Assembly (NCBI GenBank): GCA_017403125.1
Contig: JAFQOR010000012.1
Location: forward strand, 171,654 to 235,653
Direction of reading: 5' to 3'
Length of the DNA stretch: 64,000 bases
Source of the DNA: Alistipes sp.
Lineage (GTDB): Bacteria > Bacteroidota > Bacteroidia > Bacteroidales > Rikenellaceae
In this document: positions 52,460-61,781 of the stretch, piece by piece
Layout of the letters: each line of letters opens with the position of its first letter
How positions within the stretch are numbered: the stretch's first letter is position 1
Notes under the pieces: generated by a model
Databases searched by the model: none
The model's input: the letters and a program-made list of their open reading frames with translations, nothing else
Told to the model about the DNA's origin: nothing
Program-made: the position numbers and the translations under genes

Positions 52460-53938
52460 ATGTTAGAGAAGTTAGCCAAACAGACCGCCATATATGGTAT
52501 CAGCACGATAGTCGTTCGTTTTCTGAACTACCTGCTGACACCCTACTATACCCGCATCTTCGACGAAGCAACCTACGGCATCGTCACCGACATCTACGCC
52601 CTCATTCCCTTCGCCCTCGTCATACTCTCGATGGGCATGGAGTCGAGCTACTTCCGCTTTTCGACCCACGCCGAGGAGCAGGGAGGCGACGTCGCGGCGG
52701 GCAAACGCAAGGTCTTTGCCACGACGTGGGGCATAACCATCGTCGCCGCGATGCTCTTCTTCGTGGTTGTGTGGCTTCTGGATATGCCGCTGTCGCGTGC
52801 TATGGGCGATGCCTATGCCCAGAATCCCGAATACATACTCATCGTTGCGGGCATAATCATGGTCGATGTGTGGACCATGATACCCTTCTCGCGACTGCGC
52901 GAACAGGGACGCGCCATGCACTTCGTCATGCTCAAAGCGCTGAACGTGGTGCTGAACGTGGCTCTTGCCATAATCTTTGGCGTTGCAGGACTCTACTCCA
53001 CCGAGTTTGGCGTAGGCTGGGTCTTCGTTGCCAACCTTATAGCCAGCATCGTAACGCTCCTTGCCCTGCTACCCACGACACAACGCATCACGCCGCGCAT
53101 CGATAGACCGTTGCTACGACGCATCTTCATCTACTCGCTGCCACTGCTCATAAGTGGCGTTGCGGGCACAGCCAACGAGTTTATCGACCGCCAGATGATT
53201 AAGTATCTCGCACCGAGCGCCGATGCCTTTGTCGAGTTGGGTATCTACGGAGCTATCGTCAAGATTGCCGTCATCATGACGCTCTTCACGCAGATGTATC
53301 GTCTTGCCGCCGAGCCATTCTTCCTTGCAGGGTTCAAGAAGGAGGAGTTTAGGGAGGCAAATGCCGCAGCCATGAAGTACTTTATCATCGCCTCGATGAT
53401 TATCTTCCTTGTCATCGTGCTGTTCAGCGACCTCTTTGCCCTTATCGTAGGCCCCGAGTTCCGCAAGGGCATGGATATTCTGCCCGTGGTGCTCGCCGCC
53501 AACATTTTGGCAGGCGTATGGTTCAACCTGTCGTTCTGGTACAAGAGAGAGGAGAAGACCAAGTATGCCGCCTACATCACCTTCCTCGGTCTGGGCATCA
53601 CCATAGCGTTGAGCTTCCTGCTCGTCCCGAAGTTCGGATACCGCGGAGCAGCCTGGGTACGTTTGGCAGCAGAGGCAGCGATGGTCGTGTGGAGCTACAT
53701 ACTGTGTCGCCGCCACTACCCCATACCCTACGACCTGCGTCGCATAGGCGAGTACGTACTCCTGACTGCATTAGCCTACGGAGCATCTATCCTCTGGGCA
53801 GAGCATCTGTCGGGCATGGCGCTCTACGCACTTAACGCTACGCTGCTTCTCGGCGTTGTATGCTATGCCGTACGTCGCGAGAGAATCGACGTCAAGGGGT
53901 TGGTCTATGCAGCACTTAAAAAGGTTATACGAAGATGA
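52460..53938 (+). CDS. Oligosaccharide flippase (Wzx/MATE-like polysaccharide biosynthesis protein)
   Basis: A 492-aa inner-membrane protein with 12-14 helices of the MOP superfamily, which flips lipid-linked sugars across the membrane. The N-terminus KLAKQTAIYGISTIVVRFLNYLLTPYYTRIF is typical of the polysaccharide synthase family. Mid-section GVAGTANEFIDRQMIKYL and late helices (VVLAANILAGVWFNLSFWYK; KYAAYITFLGLGITIALSF) fit. No glycosyltransferases are adjacent, so it serves a pathway encoded elsewhere. It overlaps holB-like by ATGA. Confidence 0.9.
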   Translation: MLEKLAKQTAIYGISTIVVRFLNYLLTPYYTRIFDEATYGIVTDIYALIPFALVILSMGMESSYFRFSTHAEEQGGDVAAGKRKVFATTWGITIVAAMLFFVVVWLLDMPLSRAMGDAYAQNPEYILIVAGIIMVDVWTMIPFSRLREQGRAMHFVMLKALNVVLNVALAIIFGVAGLYSTEFGVGWVFVANLIASIVTLLALLPTTQRITPRIDRPLLRRIFIYSLPLLISGVAGTANEFIDRQMIKYLAPSADAFVELGIYGAIVKIAVIMTLFTQMYRLAAEPFFLAGFKKEEFREANAAAMKYFIIASMIIFLVIVLFSDLFALIVGPEFRKGMDILPVVLAANILAGVWFNLSFWYKREEKTKYAAYITFLGLGITIALSFLLVPKFGYRGAAWVRLAAEAAMVVWSYILCRRHYPIPYDLRRIGEYVLLTALAYGASILWAEHLSGMALYALNATLLLGVVCYAVRRERIDVKGLVYAALKKVIRR

Positions 53939-55080
53939 GATTCCAAGATATCATAGGTCACAACGAGCTGAAATCGAGACTTGCAGCACAGATAGATGCA
54001 GGTCGCGTAAGTCATGCGCAACTCTTCACGGGCAAGGCGGGCTTCGGCACGCTGCCGCTGGCATTAGCCTATGTTCAGTATCTCTTCTGCCCCCATCGCC
54101 ACGATGGCGACTCGTGTGGGGAGTGTCCATCATGCCGCCAACTCTCGGAGCTTGCACACCCCGACCTTCACATGGTCTTTCCGGTGAACAAACGCGAGAA
54201 GAGGTCGGGCGAGGCGGTTACGAGCGATATGTTCCTTGCCTCGTGGCGCGAACTGTGGAGAGAGAGAGGGGGCATCTTCACTGCCGAGGAGTGGTACGAC
54301 AGGCTCGACCTTGGCAAGACGATGAAGGGCATGATAAATGCCAAGGAGTCCGAGGAGATAGTGCGCAAGCTGTCGTTCAAGAGCTACTCGTCGGAGTATA
54401 AGGCTATGATAATCTGGCTGCCGGAGATGATGAATCAGGAGGCTGCGAACAAGATACTCAAAATCTTGGAGGAGCCGTGGGACAAGACCCTCTTTATCTT
54501 GGTCTCGGAGCATCCCGAGCGACTGCTTTCGACCATCGTATCGCGCACACAGGAGGTCTGCGTACCACGTATCGACCCCACCACATTGCAACATATAGCC
54601 CACGCCCGCGGCATCGACGATGAGCATCAGGCTCGCAACATGGCGCGTCTTGCCGAAGGGTCGCTGTTGGAACTTGGCGAGTTGCTGCGTGGCAGCACCG
54701 ACGAGGCACGACACCAATACTTCGAACTCTTCTGCCAACTTATGCGCATGAGCTATCAGGATAACCATCTGCAACTCTTCGAGTGGGCAGACGAGGTTTC
54801 GGCACTCACACGCGAGGGTCAGCGACAGTTTCTGCTGAACAGTGTGCGTCTGCTTCGCGAGAGCTACATGCTCAATGCCGGGCTCGGCAGCATCAGCTAT
54901 CTTTGGGGCGAGGAGGCGGAGTTTTGCAAGAAGTTCTCGCCCTACATCAACAGCCTGAACATCGAGTACCTGGTACAAGAGATTGAGCTTGCCATGTTGC
55001 AGATAGCGCAGAACGGAGCCCCACGCATCATATTCACACACTTCGCCCTTGCCGTGAGCAAGGTCATAAACAGATTGTAG
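53935..55080 (+). CDS. holB: DNA polymerase III subunit delta'
   Basis: Clamp-loader subunit, 381 aa. N-terminal AAA+ region: FQDIIGHNELKSRL, a P-loop-like GKAGFGTLPLA (lacking the canonical GKT, as expected for delta', which does not hydrolyse ATP), and the zinc module C..HRHDGDSCGECPSC. Downstream VRKLSFKSYSSEYKAMIIWLPEMMNQEAANKILKILEEP is the Walker B/SRC-side region with ANKILKILEEP diagnostic of HolB/DnaX; VSRTQEVCVPRI is the SRC equivalent. The C-terminal helical domain binds the collar. Confidence 0.92.
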   Translation: MRFQDIIGHNELKSRLAAQIDAGRVSHAQLFTGKAGFGTLPLALAYVQYLFCPHRHDGDSCGECPSCRQLSELAHPDLHMVFPVNKREKRSGEAVTSDMFLASWRELWRERGGIFTAEEWYDRLDLGKTMKGMINAKESEEIVRKLSFKSYSSEYKAMIIWLPEMMNQEAANKILKILEEPWDKTLFILVSEHPERLLSTIVSRTQEVCVPRIDPTTLQHIAHARGIDDEHQARNMARLAEGSLLELGELLRGSTDEARHQYFELFCQLMRMSYQDNHLQLFEWADEVSALTREGQRQFLLNSVRLLRESYMLNAGLGSISYLWGEEAEFCKKFSPYINSLNIEYLVQEIELAMLQIAQNGAPRIIFTHFALAVSKVINRL

Positions 55081-55083
55081 GCT

Positions 55084-55578
55084 ATGCAGAGTGTCGTATT
55101 GCTTCTTGGGTCGAACGACCTCGATGCCTCGGCAAAGATTAGACGTGCCGCGGAGCTCGTAGCACAACGTGTTGGTGCTGTTGTCTGCCTCTCGACGGAG
55201 TATCGAAGCGAGCCCTATGGGTTCCACGCCGAGCAGGAGTTTGTGAATTGCGCTATGGAGGTTGCAACGCAGCACGATGCCTACGAAGTGTTACGCATCA
55301 TCAACGCCATCGAGGCGGAGTTGGGCAGAGACCGCATGGCAGAGGCAGAGGTGAAGAGTCTTACGGGCGAGCAGTATGCCTCGCGCCCGATAGACATAGA
55401 CATAATTTTCTATGGCGACAGCACGTTTAATGATGAGAGGCTGACCATACCCTACCACCATCTCGACGAGAGGCTCTATGCGCTACGTCCCGTGGCAGAG
55501 ATTGCTGCTGAGCGCCGACATCCGGCACTCGCAACCACACCTCGCCAGATGTTGGAGGCACTGACAAAGAACGATTAA
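55084..55578 (+). CDS. folK: 2-amino-4-hydroxy-6-hydroxymethyldihydropteridine diphosphokinase
   Basis: HPPK transfers pyrophosphate from ATP to the pterin in folate synthesis. 164 aa. Motifs: LLLGSNDLDASAKI at the N-terminus, STEYRSEPYGF, EQEFVNCAMEV, and the metal site RPIDIDIIFYGD with the following PYHHLDERLYALRPVAEIA. It starts 3 nt after the delta' stop. Confidence 0.94.
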   Translation: MQSVVLLLGSNDLDASAKIRRAAELVAQRVGAVVCLSTEYRSEPYGFHAEQEFVNCAMEVATQHDAYEVLRIINAIEAELGRDRMAEAEVKSLTGEQYASRPIDIDIIFYGDSTFNDERLTIPYHHLDERLYALRPVAEIAAERRHPALATTPRQMLEALTKND

Positions 55579-55582
55579 GAGT

Positions 55583-56149
55583 ATGAGAGCTATAACACGA
55601 ATATTTACAATCACACTGCTTGCACTCGCCGTGCAGGGGTGTTTCAAGGAGGAACGACAGGGCACATTGATGCGCATCGCGGTATTCACACAGAACGTCT
55701 CGGGCGACGAGCTTACGAAGGCTACGGACTTGGAGGCCTATGCCTTCTGGGTCGATGCCGCCAAGGAGTGGAAGGTGGCATCGTGGCAGGATGCCCTCGA
55801 CAAACGTATTACGAACGTCGAAAACAGCAGCGACGTGCTATCTACGCCCAACTGCATAGGCGTCTTTGACCCCATGGCGGAGTATCAAGTAACGCTCGAC
55901 CTAACGTCCGTCACGGCCTTCATGGTTGTTGTGGATAGGGCTAACCGAATGTATGCCTACCGTGAGTACGAGACGCCCATAAACCTTCCGGAGGTATTCA
56001 CCCAACTCCACATCTACGCATGGCGCGACTCGGGTACGGCAAACGGATGGAACATCATCAACCCATTCCCCGACGAGGAGCGTGAGTCGCTTGTGCCGGG
56101 CAACGACACGGAGCAGGATAGTTCGGAGGGCGAGGGCGAAACAGTGTAG
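55583..56149 (+). CDS. Lipoprotein of unknown function
   Basis: A 188-aa lipoprotein: signal ending VQGC, then FKEERQG. The mature part looks like a single beta domain (MRIAVFTQNVSGDELTKA, LEAYAFWVDAAKEWKVAS, PMAEYQVTLDLTSVTAFMVVVD) with a low-complexity acidic tail (NDTEQDSSEGEGE). Not recognised as a family. It lies 4 nt after folK and 22 nt before the Big_5 protein, so it is cotranscribed and possibly functions with it. Confidence 0.78.
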   Translation: MRAITRIFTITLLALAVQGCFKEERQGTLMRIAVFTQNVSGDELTKATDLEAYAFWVDAAKEWKVASWQDALDKRITNVENSSDVLSTPNCIGVFDPMAEYQVTLDLTSVTAFMVVVDRANRMYAYREYETPINLPEVFTQLHIYAWRDSGTANGWNIINPFPDEERESLVPGNDTEQDSSEGEGETV

Positions 56150-56171
56150 AACCAGAGAGCATAAGACAACG

Positions 56172-58301
56172 ATGACAAAGAGAGGACAAAGACTACGTGG
56201 CGTAGTATCGACAGCTATGTCGATGCTGCTACTGATATTTATCACAGCCTTTATGACCAAGTGTGCTTCGACGATGACACCCACGGGAGGTCCGAAGGAT
56301 ACGATACCGCCGGTGATTATTGTCATGGAGCCCGACAACTGCACTACGATGGTAGATACGTTGCACCCGCCGAAGATATATATCGAATTTGACGAGTATG
56401 TGCAAATCAAAGATCAGCAGAAGGAGCTCTACACATCGCCTGCAATGAAGAAGCAGCCGAGCGTTGTGCGTCGCGGTCGTGGCATCGTCGTAACCATCAA
56501 GGATACGTTGCGCCCCAACACCACCTACGCCATAAACTTCGGTTCGTCGATACAGGACAACAACGAGTCTAACCCGCTGCACTCGATGCGTTATGTCTTC
56601 TCTACGGGCCCCGAAATCGACTCGCTCTACATGTCGGGCTACACCGCCGACTCCTACAAGGCAGACTCGGTTAGCAAGTCGTTCATCTACTTCTTCATCG
56701 CCGACTCTATCGAGCAACCCACCGACTGGGACTCAACGATGTTCAAGTACAAGCCACATGTCATAGCGCGCGCCGAGAAGAACGGAATCTTCATCGCCCA
56801 AAACCTCAAACCTGTCGATTATCGTATCTACGCCTTCGAGGATACGAATGGCAACATGGAGTACGAACCCTCGGTGGACCAGATAGGCTTCCTCGACTCG
56901 ACGTACAATCCTGCGCGCATGCCCGGTTTCTCGATATGGTACGACTCGTTAAGACACTACCCCTCGGCAGACCCACAGCTCTACTTCCGCATGTTCATGG
57001 ATCGTCGTTTCACGCGCCACACCCTGACCGGACACGAGCGTCCCGCGAGCCACAAGGCTATGCTCTATTTCGGCTCTCCCAATCCCGAAATTGTCAAGAT
57101 AGAGTTCGACTCGATACCCTCCGAGAGCGTCATCTACGACCCACAGAGCGTAGGCCGCGATACCGTAGCGCTGTGGTTCAACCTCCCCGCAGAGATGCTC
57201 CCCGACACCATCAAGGGCAGCATAACCTACTTCAAACACGACTCCATCAACGAGCTTGTTGAATCTACCGACAAACTCCGTTTGGCATGGAAGAGGGTCG
57301 AGACGAAGGAGGAGCAGAAGGAGCGTGAACGCCTCGAAAAGGAGCGCGAAAAGGCGGAGAAAAATGGCGAGGAGTGGGTAGAGCCCGAGAAGGAGAACCC
57401 CTTCAAGTACAACATCACCACCTCGGGCGAGCTAAACAAGGACAAGCATATAGACATGGAGTTCGACTACCTGCTCACGCAGTTCGACACCACGCGCATC
57501 ACGCTTACGATGACTTCGGGCAACGCTACCGAGCCACAAAACGTAGCCTATCGCATCATCCCCGACACGCTGAATAGGCGCAAGTTCCAACTTCGTGCCG
57601 ACTGGCAGACGGGAGGCAAATACGAACTTATCATCCCGGCACAAACGTTCCGCAACGTAGCACAGGAGATGAACGACACCATCAAGGGGAGCTATACGGC
57701 ATCGGACCCCGCGAAGTATGCCACAGTCAAGGTACGCATCACGGGAGCTGATCCAAGTAGCAAGTATATCATGCAACTCACCAACGGACAAGGCAAGACA
57801 CAAAAGGAGATTCGCAACGTCACGTCGGGCGAGTATATGTTCGAATATGTATCGCCGGGCGACGGCATGCTCCGCGTTATCGACGACAAGAATGGCAACG
57901 GCAAGTGGGATAGCGGCGACATGGTGGCCATGCGCCAACCCGAACGTTCGGAGATTTACAAAAACAGCGAGGGCAACGAACTCTTTACGACAAAGGCTAA
58001 TTGGGAGTTCGAGCTCGACGTAGATATGAGCCAACTCTTTGCCCCCATCACCATGCAGACCATCATCGACATGCTCAACGACAGAGAGGATGCTCGCCTT
58101 GTGAAGCTCGCCGAGGAGATGGCAAAGAGGCGTCAGGAGGAGGCGAAGAGTGGTCATAACCATGGTCAGCAGAACTCGGGCATGGGCTTCGGCGGTCTGG
58201 GTAGCATGGGAGGCATGGGTGGTGGCGGACTCCGCTCGAACACCAACAGCGGCATGGGCACCATGGGCGGCGGCATGGGAGGAAACACTCTACGCCGTTA
58301 G
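56172..58301 (+). CDS. Large lipoprotein with a Big_5 (Ig-like) domain and a Gly/Met-rich tail
   Basis: A 709-aa envelope protein. A lipoprotein-like signal ends FMTKC, then ASTMTPTGGPKDTIPPVI. Residues ~45-135 are a Big_5-type Ig domain (YIEFDEYVQIKD, IVVTIKDTLRPNTTYAINFG). The following domains (KNGIFIAQNLKPVDYRIYAFEDTNGN; SKYIMQLTNGQGKTQKEIRN) repeat Big/SD-like folds. Residues ~410-435 are a charged coiled-coil stretch (EEQKERERLEKEREKAE). The last ~45 residues are Gly/Met repeats (GGLGSMGGMGGGG). The frame opens upstream at 56082; ATG 56172 is preferred. Common in Bacteroidales next to folK/rbfA; its role is unknown. Confidence 0.82.
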   Translation: MTKRGQRLRGVVSTAMSMLLLIFITAFMTKCASTMTPTGGPKDTIPPVIIVMEPDNCTTMVDTLHPPKIYIEFDEYVQIKDQQKELYTSPAMKKQPSVVRRGRGIVVTIKDTLRPNTTYAINFGSSIQDNNESNPLHSMRYVFSTGPEIDSLYMSGYTADSYKADSVSKSFIYFFIADSIEQPTDWDSTMFKYKPHVIARAEKNGIFIAQNLKPVDYRIYAFEDTNGNMEYEPSVDQIGFLDSTYNPARMPGFSIWYDSLRHYPSADPQLYFRMFMDRRFTRHTLTGHERPASHKAMLYFGSPNPEIVKIEFDSIPSESVIYDPQSVGRDTVALWFNLPAEMLPDTIKGSITYFKHDSINELVESTDKLRLAWKRVETKEEQKERERLEKEREKAEKNGEEWVEPEKENPFKYNITTSGELNKDKHIDMEFDYLLTQFDTTRITLTMTSGNATEPQNVAYRIIPDTLNRRKFQLRADWQTGGKYELIIPAQTFRNVAQEMNDTIKGSYTASDPAKYATVKVRITGADPSSKYIMQLTNGQGKTQKEIRNVTSGEYMFEYVSPGDGMLRVIDDKNGNGKWDSGDMVAMRQPERSEIYKNSEGNELFTTKANWEFELDVDMSQLFAPITMQTIIDMLNDREDARLVKLAEEMAKRRQEEAKSGHNHGQQNSGMGFGGLGSMGGMGGGGLRSNTNSGMGTMGGGMGGNTLRR

Positions 58302-58380
58302 TTATCCACACCTTCAAGCGAGAACAAAAAGAATAGCCTGATTTAAGTGCATACATTATAAAAGAGTATAACCAATAGAG

Positions 58381-59241
58381 ATGCAACATAGAAGACACAT
58401 AATTATGGCGTTAGCACTCCTCGTCACAACGCTATGCACCACCGGAGAGCTACGTGCACAACATACGCTCTCGATAAGTGGCGGTACGGGAATGTCCACC
58501 GCGCGCTTCTACCCCTCGGAGGAGGTTAAGAGCATGTGGGGCTCGGAGAATTTTGGCATATCATGGCGATATTATAGCGCCAAGCCACGCTTCGTGGGTG
58601 CCATAGGTCTCGACTTGGAGTACCTCGAACGAGGCTATAAGTTGGGCTACACCTACACCTCGGAGTTTGTTGGCGAGGGCGACAACCGCCACGAGATTCG
58701 CCACTACAAATACTACGCACGCCATATCAACTCGCTTATGCTACCCTTCGTATGGCAGCCCCACGTCTATTTGGCGAAGAACCATTTGAGGATATATATC
58801 GAGGCGGCATTCGTGCTATCCTACAACATATCGTCGTCGTATGAGTACCTCGACAACCGCTATCCACCGGGAAAGTACGAATGGAAGGTGCCACGCGACA
58901 ATCGCTTTGGCTATGGTTTGGCGGCAGGTGCCGGCTTCTCGGTACTGTTGGGGCAGGTCGAGTTCGGTGTCCGTGCACGCTACAACTTCGGCTACTCGGA
59001 TATTCTCAAAAACCGCAACAAGTACTATTCGAGTTCCACCGATGGCAATGAGAACCCCTTTTACTACACGCCATTGCGTTCGCCGTTAGATAACCTTAAT
59101 ATATCGCTCACGGTGGGATGGCGCTTCAACAAGCGAGGCTTCGACGAATGGTTTGTCGAGCGTCCCAAGAGGGAGAAGAGACTCGATAGCTTCAATTACA
59201 GCAGCGTCACAAACTCCGGCAACCATGCCAACCACCGATAG
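58381..59241 (+). CDS. Outer-membrane beta-barrel protein (PorT-like family)
   Basis: A 286-aa outer-membrane protein: signal peptide ending LRAQ (~26), then alternating amphipathic strands (TLSISGGTGMSTARFYPS, VGAIGLDLEYLERGY, INSLMLPFVWQPHVYL, FGYGLAAGAGFSVLLG, VEFGVRARYNFGYSDIL, LNISLTVGWRFN). That is the OMP_b-brl_2/porin-family barrel of about eight strands. A Lys/Arg-rich soluble tail follows. No specific role can be assigned. Confidence 0.85.
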   Translation: MQHRRHIIMALALLVTTLCTTGELRAQHTLSISGGTGMSTARFYPSEEVKSMWGSENFGISWRYYSAKPRFVGAIGLDLEYLERGYKLGYTYTSEFVGEGDNRHEIRHYKYYARHINSLMLPFVWQPHVYLAKNHLRIYIEAAFVLSYNISSSYEYLDNRYPPGKYEWKVPRDNRFGYGLAAGAGFSVLLGQVEFGVRARYNFGYSDILKNRNKYYSSSTDGNENPFYYTPLRSPLDNLNISLTVGWRFNKRGFDEWFVERPKREKRLDSFNYSSVTNSGNHANHR

Positions 59242-59305
59242 CGAGAAAACGCACTATGCAGACAAAGATATAATTTAAGTCGATAACAAAACATAACATA
59301 TAACC

Positions 59306-59644
59306 ATGGATTCAACAAGACAACAGAAGATAGCACGCCAGATTCAGCGTGATATAGCCGAGATTTTGCAAAAGGAGCTTGCCGATGTATGTCGTGGCTC
59401 GTTGGTTACGGTCACTACCGTGCGCGTATCTCCGGACTTGGCGTATGCCAAGATATATATCAGCATCTTTCCCTTCGAGCGCAATGCCGAGTTGTTAGCA
59501 GCAATCAAGGAGCAGGGGTGGTTGGTACGAAAGCTTCTTGGCGCCCGCATACGCAACCAATTGAAGGTCGTCCCCGAATTGGAGTTTTTCCTTGACGACT
59601 CGTTGGAGTATATCGAGAACATCGACAACCTGCTTAACAAGTAG
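59306..59644 (+). CDS. rbfA: 30S ribosome-binding factor A
   Basis: A 112-aa KH-fold protein that binds immature 30S subunits and assists 16S rRNA 5'-end processing. Seen: RQQKIARQIQRDIAEIL, VTVTTVRVSPDLAYAKIYIS, RKLLGARIRNQLKVVPELEFFLDDSLEY. The length and motifs are standard. It sits 17 nt before the permease gene. Confidence 0.95.
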   Translation: MDSTRQQKIARQIQRDIAEILQKELADVCRGSLVTVTTVRVSPDLAYAKIYISIFPFERNAELLAAIKEQGWLVRKLLGARIRNQLKVVPELEFFLDDSLEYIENIDNLLNK

Positions 59645-59661
59645 CCAAACTGCACTACACC

Positions 59662-60861
59662 ATGCTCTGGTCGCACATTGCACGCCGTTACATCTTTTCG
59701 CCGAAGTCACACTCGACGATAAACATCATCGCCTCGGTGAGCGTCATCGCCGTTGCCATACCTACGGCAGCAATGGTCATCCTACTCTCGATGTTCAACG
59801 GGTTGAGCTCTACTATCGAGAGGCTCTACTCGGCAGTCGATGCCGACATCGAGATTGTGGCAAGCAAGGGTCAGACCTTCGAATCGGATAGTATCGACCT
59901 CGATGCCATAGTGGCTGTCGATGGCGTTGTGAGCGCCACATCATACTTGGAGCAGAGCGTATTGCTCTCGGCAAACGGACGTCGCACAACGGTACTTCTG
60001 CGTGGTATCGACGATAGCTACACCAATGTTTTCGATATCGACAAACTTGTACAATATGGCGACATGAGCGCCATTGGTCGTGGAGAGATTATTTTAGGCT
60101 CAATAGCTGCGTCGGAGTTGGCGGCATACACCATGCAAAGCGACATCGAGATGTTTGCCCTGAACCGCAAGCAGGTATCTACGGTCCTCCCCAGTAGTGG
60201 CATTTCGCATCGCTCGACAATGCTTGGTGGCGTGGTGATGGCAAATGCAGAGATTGATGCAGAGTTGGCTCTTATCTCGTTGGAGAGGGCGCAGCAACTG
60301 CTCAACTACAATGGACGAATTACGACCATAGCACTCCGCATACTCTCCGATAGCGATGCAGAGAGTATTCGCGACAGTGTACAGAGTGTCGTAGGCAACG
60401 ATTTTCGCGTTATCACACGTGCCGAGAAGCATGGCTCGATGAACAACATCATCAACATGGAGAAGTTCGTTCTTCTGCTCATAGGCGTACTCATAGCGCT
60501 CATTGCCACCTTCGCCATCATTGGCGCTGTGGTTATGCTCATCACCGACAAACGCCGCGACATAGGCACGCTACGCAGCATGGGCGCAAGTCGAGTGCTC
60601 ATACGTCGCATCTTCATCGGCGAGGGCATGATGCTCGCAACATTGGGCTGTATAATAGGCATTGTCATCGGCGTTGGCTTCTGCCTACTGCAACAAAGCA
60701 TAGGCTTGATACGCATGCCCGAGGAGATGATTATCGAGTACTACCCTGTCGAGATTCTTATCACCGACCTGCTAATCATAACAGGTGTGATAGTTGGCGT
60801 GGGATATATCGTAACACGTATTGGCGTCAAGGCCACACTAAATAGAGATAAATTGCAATGA
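59662..60861 (+). CDS. FtsX-like ABC transporter permease (LolC/LolE family)
   Basis: A 399-aa inner-membrane protein of the lipoprotein-releasing permease family. N-terminal ARRYIFSPKSHSTINIIASVSVIAV is the LolC/E hallmark; a first helix is followed by a periplasmic domain (residues ~50-265; DGVVSATSYLEQSVLL, LLRGIDDSYTNVFDI) and three C-terminal helices (VLLLIGVLIALIATFAIIGA; LATLGCIIGIVIGVGFCLLQ; LLIITGVIVGVGYIVT). The IGTLRSMGASRVLIRRIF segment is the coupling helix. The LolD ATPase is not in the window. Confidence 0.92.
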   Translation: MLWSHIARRYIFSPKSHSTINIIASVSVIAVAIPTAAMVILLSMFNGLSSTIERLYSAVDADIEIVASKGQTFESDSIDLDAIVAVDGVVSATSYLEQSVLLSANGRRTTVLLRGIDDSYTNVFDIDKLVQYGDMSAIGRGEIILGSIAASELAAYTMQSDIEMFALNRKQVSTVLPSSGISHRSTMLGGVVMANAEIDAELALISLERAQQLLNYNGRITTIALRILSDSDAESIRDSVQSVVGNDFRVITRAEKHGSMNNIINMEKFVLLLIGVLIALIATFAIIGAVVMLITDKRRDIGTLRSMGASRVLIRRIFIGEGMMLATLGCIIGIVIGVGFCLLQQSIGLIRMPEEMIIEYYPVEILITDLLIITGVIVGVGYIVTRIGVKATLNRDKLQ

Positions 60862-61781
60862 TGAAACATTTAAGACATACACTCTACATCGCACTCACAA
60901 CGATACTCTCGTTCGGAGCCGCAAGCTGCGAGGACAAGGGCGTAATACCCGATAGTGCACTCGTAAATATCTTCTACGACGCCATGCTCACCAACGCCTA
61001 CATTCAGGAGATGGGCATAGACTGCGACTCACTCGACATCTACGAGCCTATATTGAAGAGGTATGGCTACACCATACACGACATGCGACATACCGTAAGC
61101 ACCATCTCGCAGCGCAAGAGTGCACGACTTAGCGACCTCATGGCAGCAGCAAGTGACAGACTCGAAATCGAGGCAGATAGGGAGAAACATATAATACGCG
61201 TATTGGACACCATAGACAATGTTGCGCGCCGCAGCTTCACACGCGATATTTACAGCGACACACTTATCGAGGCACGCCGCTTGAAGGATAGCACACGCCT
61301 CTTTGTGCGCATAGACAGCCTTGTGCCGGGCGAATATACCGTGACGTTCGACTATATGATAGATACGCTCGACGAGAATCGCAACTCTCGTGTCGAGGCA
61401 TACATCCTACGCCACGACTCTACGCAGGTACTACGCCACACAACCATGCTCACACGTTATCGCGAATCAAGCTACACGCGTAAGTTCACCACCGACACCT
61501 CGCACTACGCTCTGTGCATCAACATGTTCTACCACCCACGAAGCGAAGAGGCAGAGAAGCCCAGCATCAAGATAACGAACTTCAACATACGCCGCGTCCT
61601 GCCCACATCCGTATCCGTCGATAGTCTATACGAGCAACAGCTCAACATACGCCTCTTCAACCACCGCCTGATGATGTCATTTACGGCAGATACAGTACGC
61701 CCTGTTGTTGAACCTATAATCGAACAAGATAGCACGCTAAACCATGAGCCGCAAGATAGCCTCGCACTTTGCACTGATTGA
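60858..61781 (+). CDS. DUF4296 domain lipoprotein
   Basis: A 307-aa exported protein with a lipobox-like GAASC (~Cys 24), then EDKGVIPDS. Residues ~30-115 are the DUF4296 domain (VNIFYDAMLTNAYIQEMGID; YGYTIHDMRHTVSTISQRKS), all-helical. The remainder (~130-290) is beta-rich (RLFVRIDSLVPGEYTVTFDY). It overlaps the permease by ATGA and the amidohydrolase by 38 nt. Function unknown. Confidence 0.85.
   Translation: MMKHLRHTLYIALTTILSFGAASCEDKGVIPDSALVNIFYDAMLTNAYIQEMGIDCDSLDIYEPILKRYGYTIHDMRHTVSTISQRKSARLSDLMAAASDRLEIEADREKHIIRVLDTIDNVARRSFTRDIYSDTLIEARRLKDSTRLFVRIDSLVPGEYTVTFDYMIDTLDENRNSRVEAYILRHDSTQVLRHTTMLTRYRESSYTRKFTTDTSHYALCINMFYHPRSEEAEKPSIKITNFNIRRVLPTSVSVDSLYEQQLNIRLFNHRLMMSFTADTVRPVVEPIIEQDSTLNHEPQDSLALCTD

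Noticed and set aside
54130-55275. 381-aa minus-strand frame opposite holB
   Set aside because: Same extent as holB on the other strand; holB motifs are diagnostic and the mirror has none.
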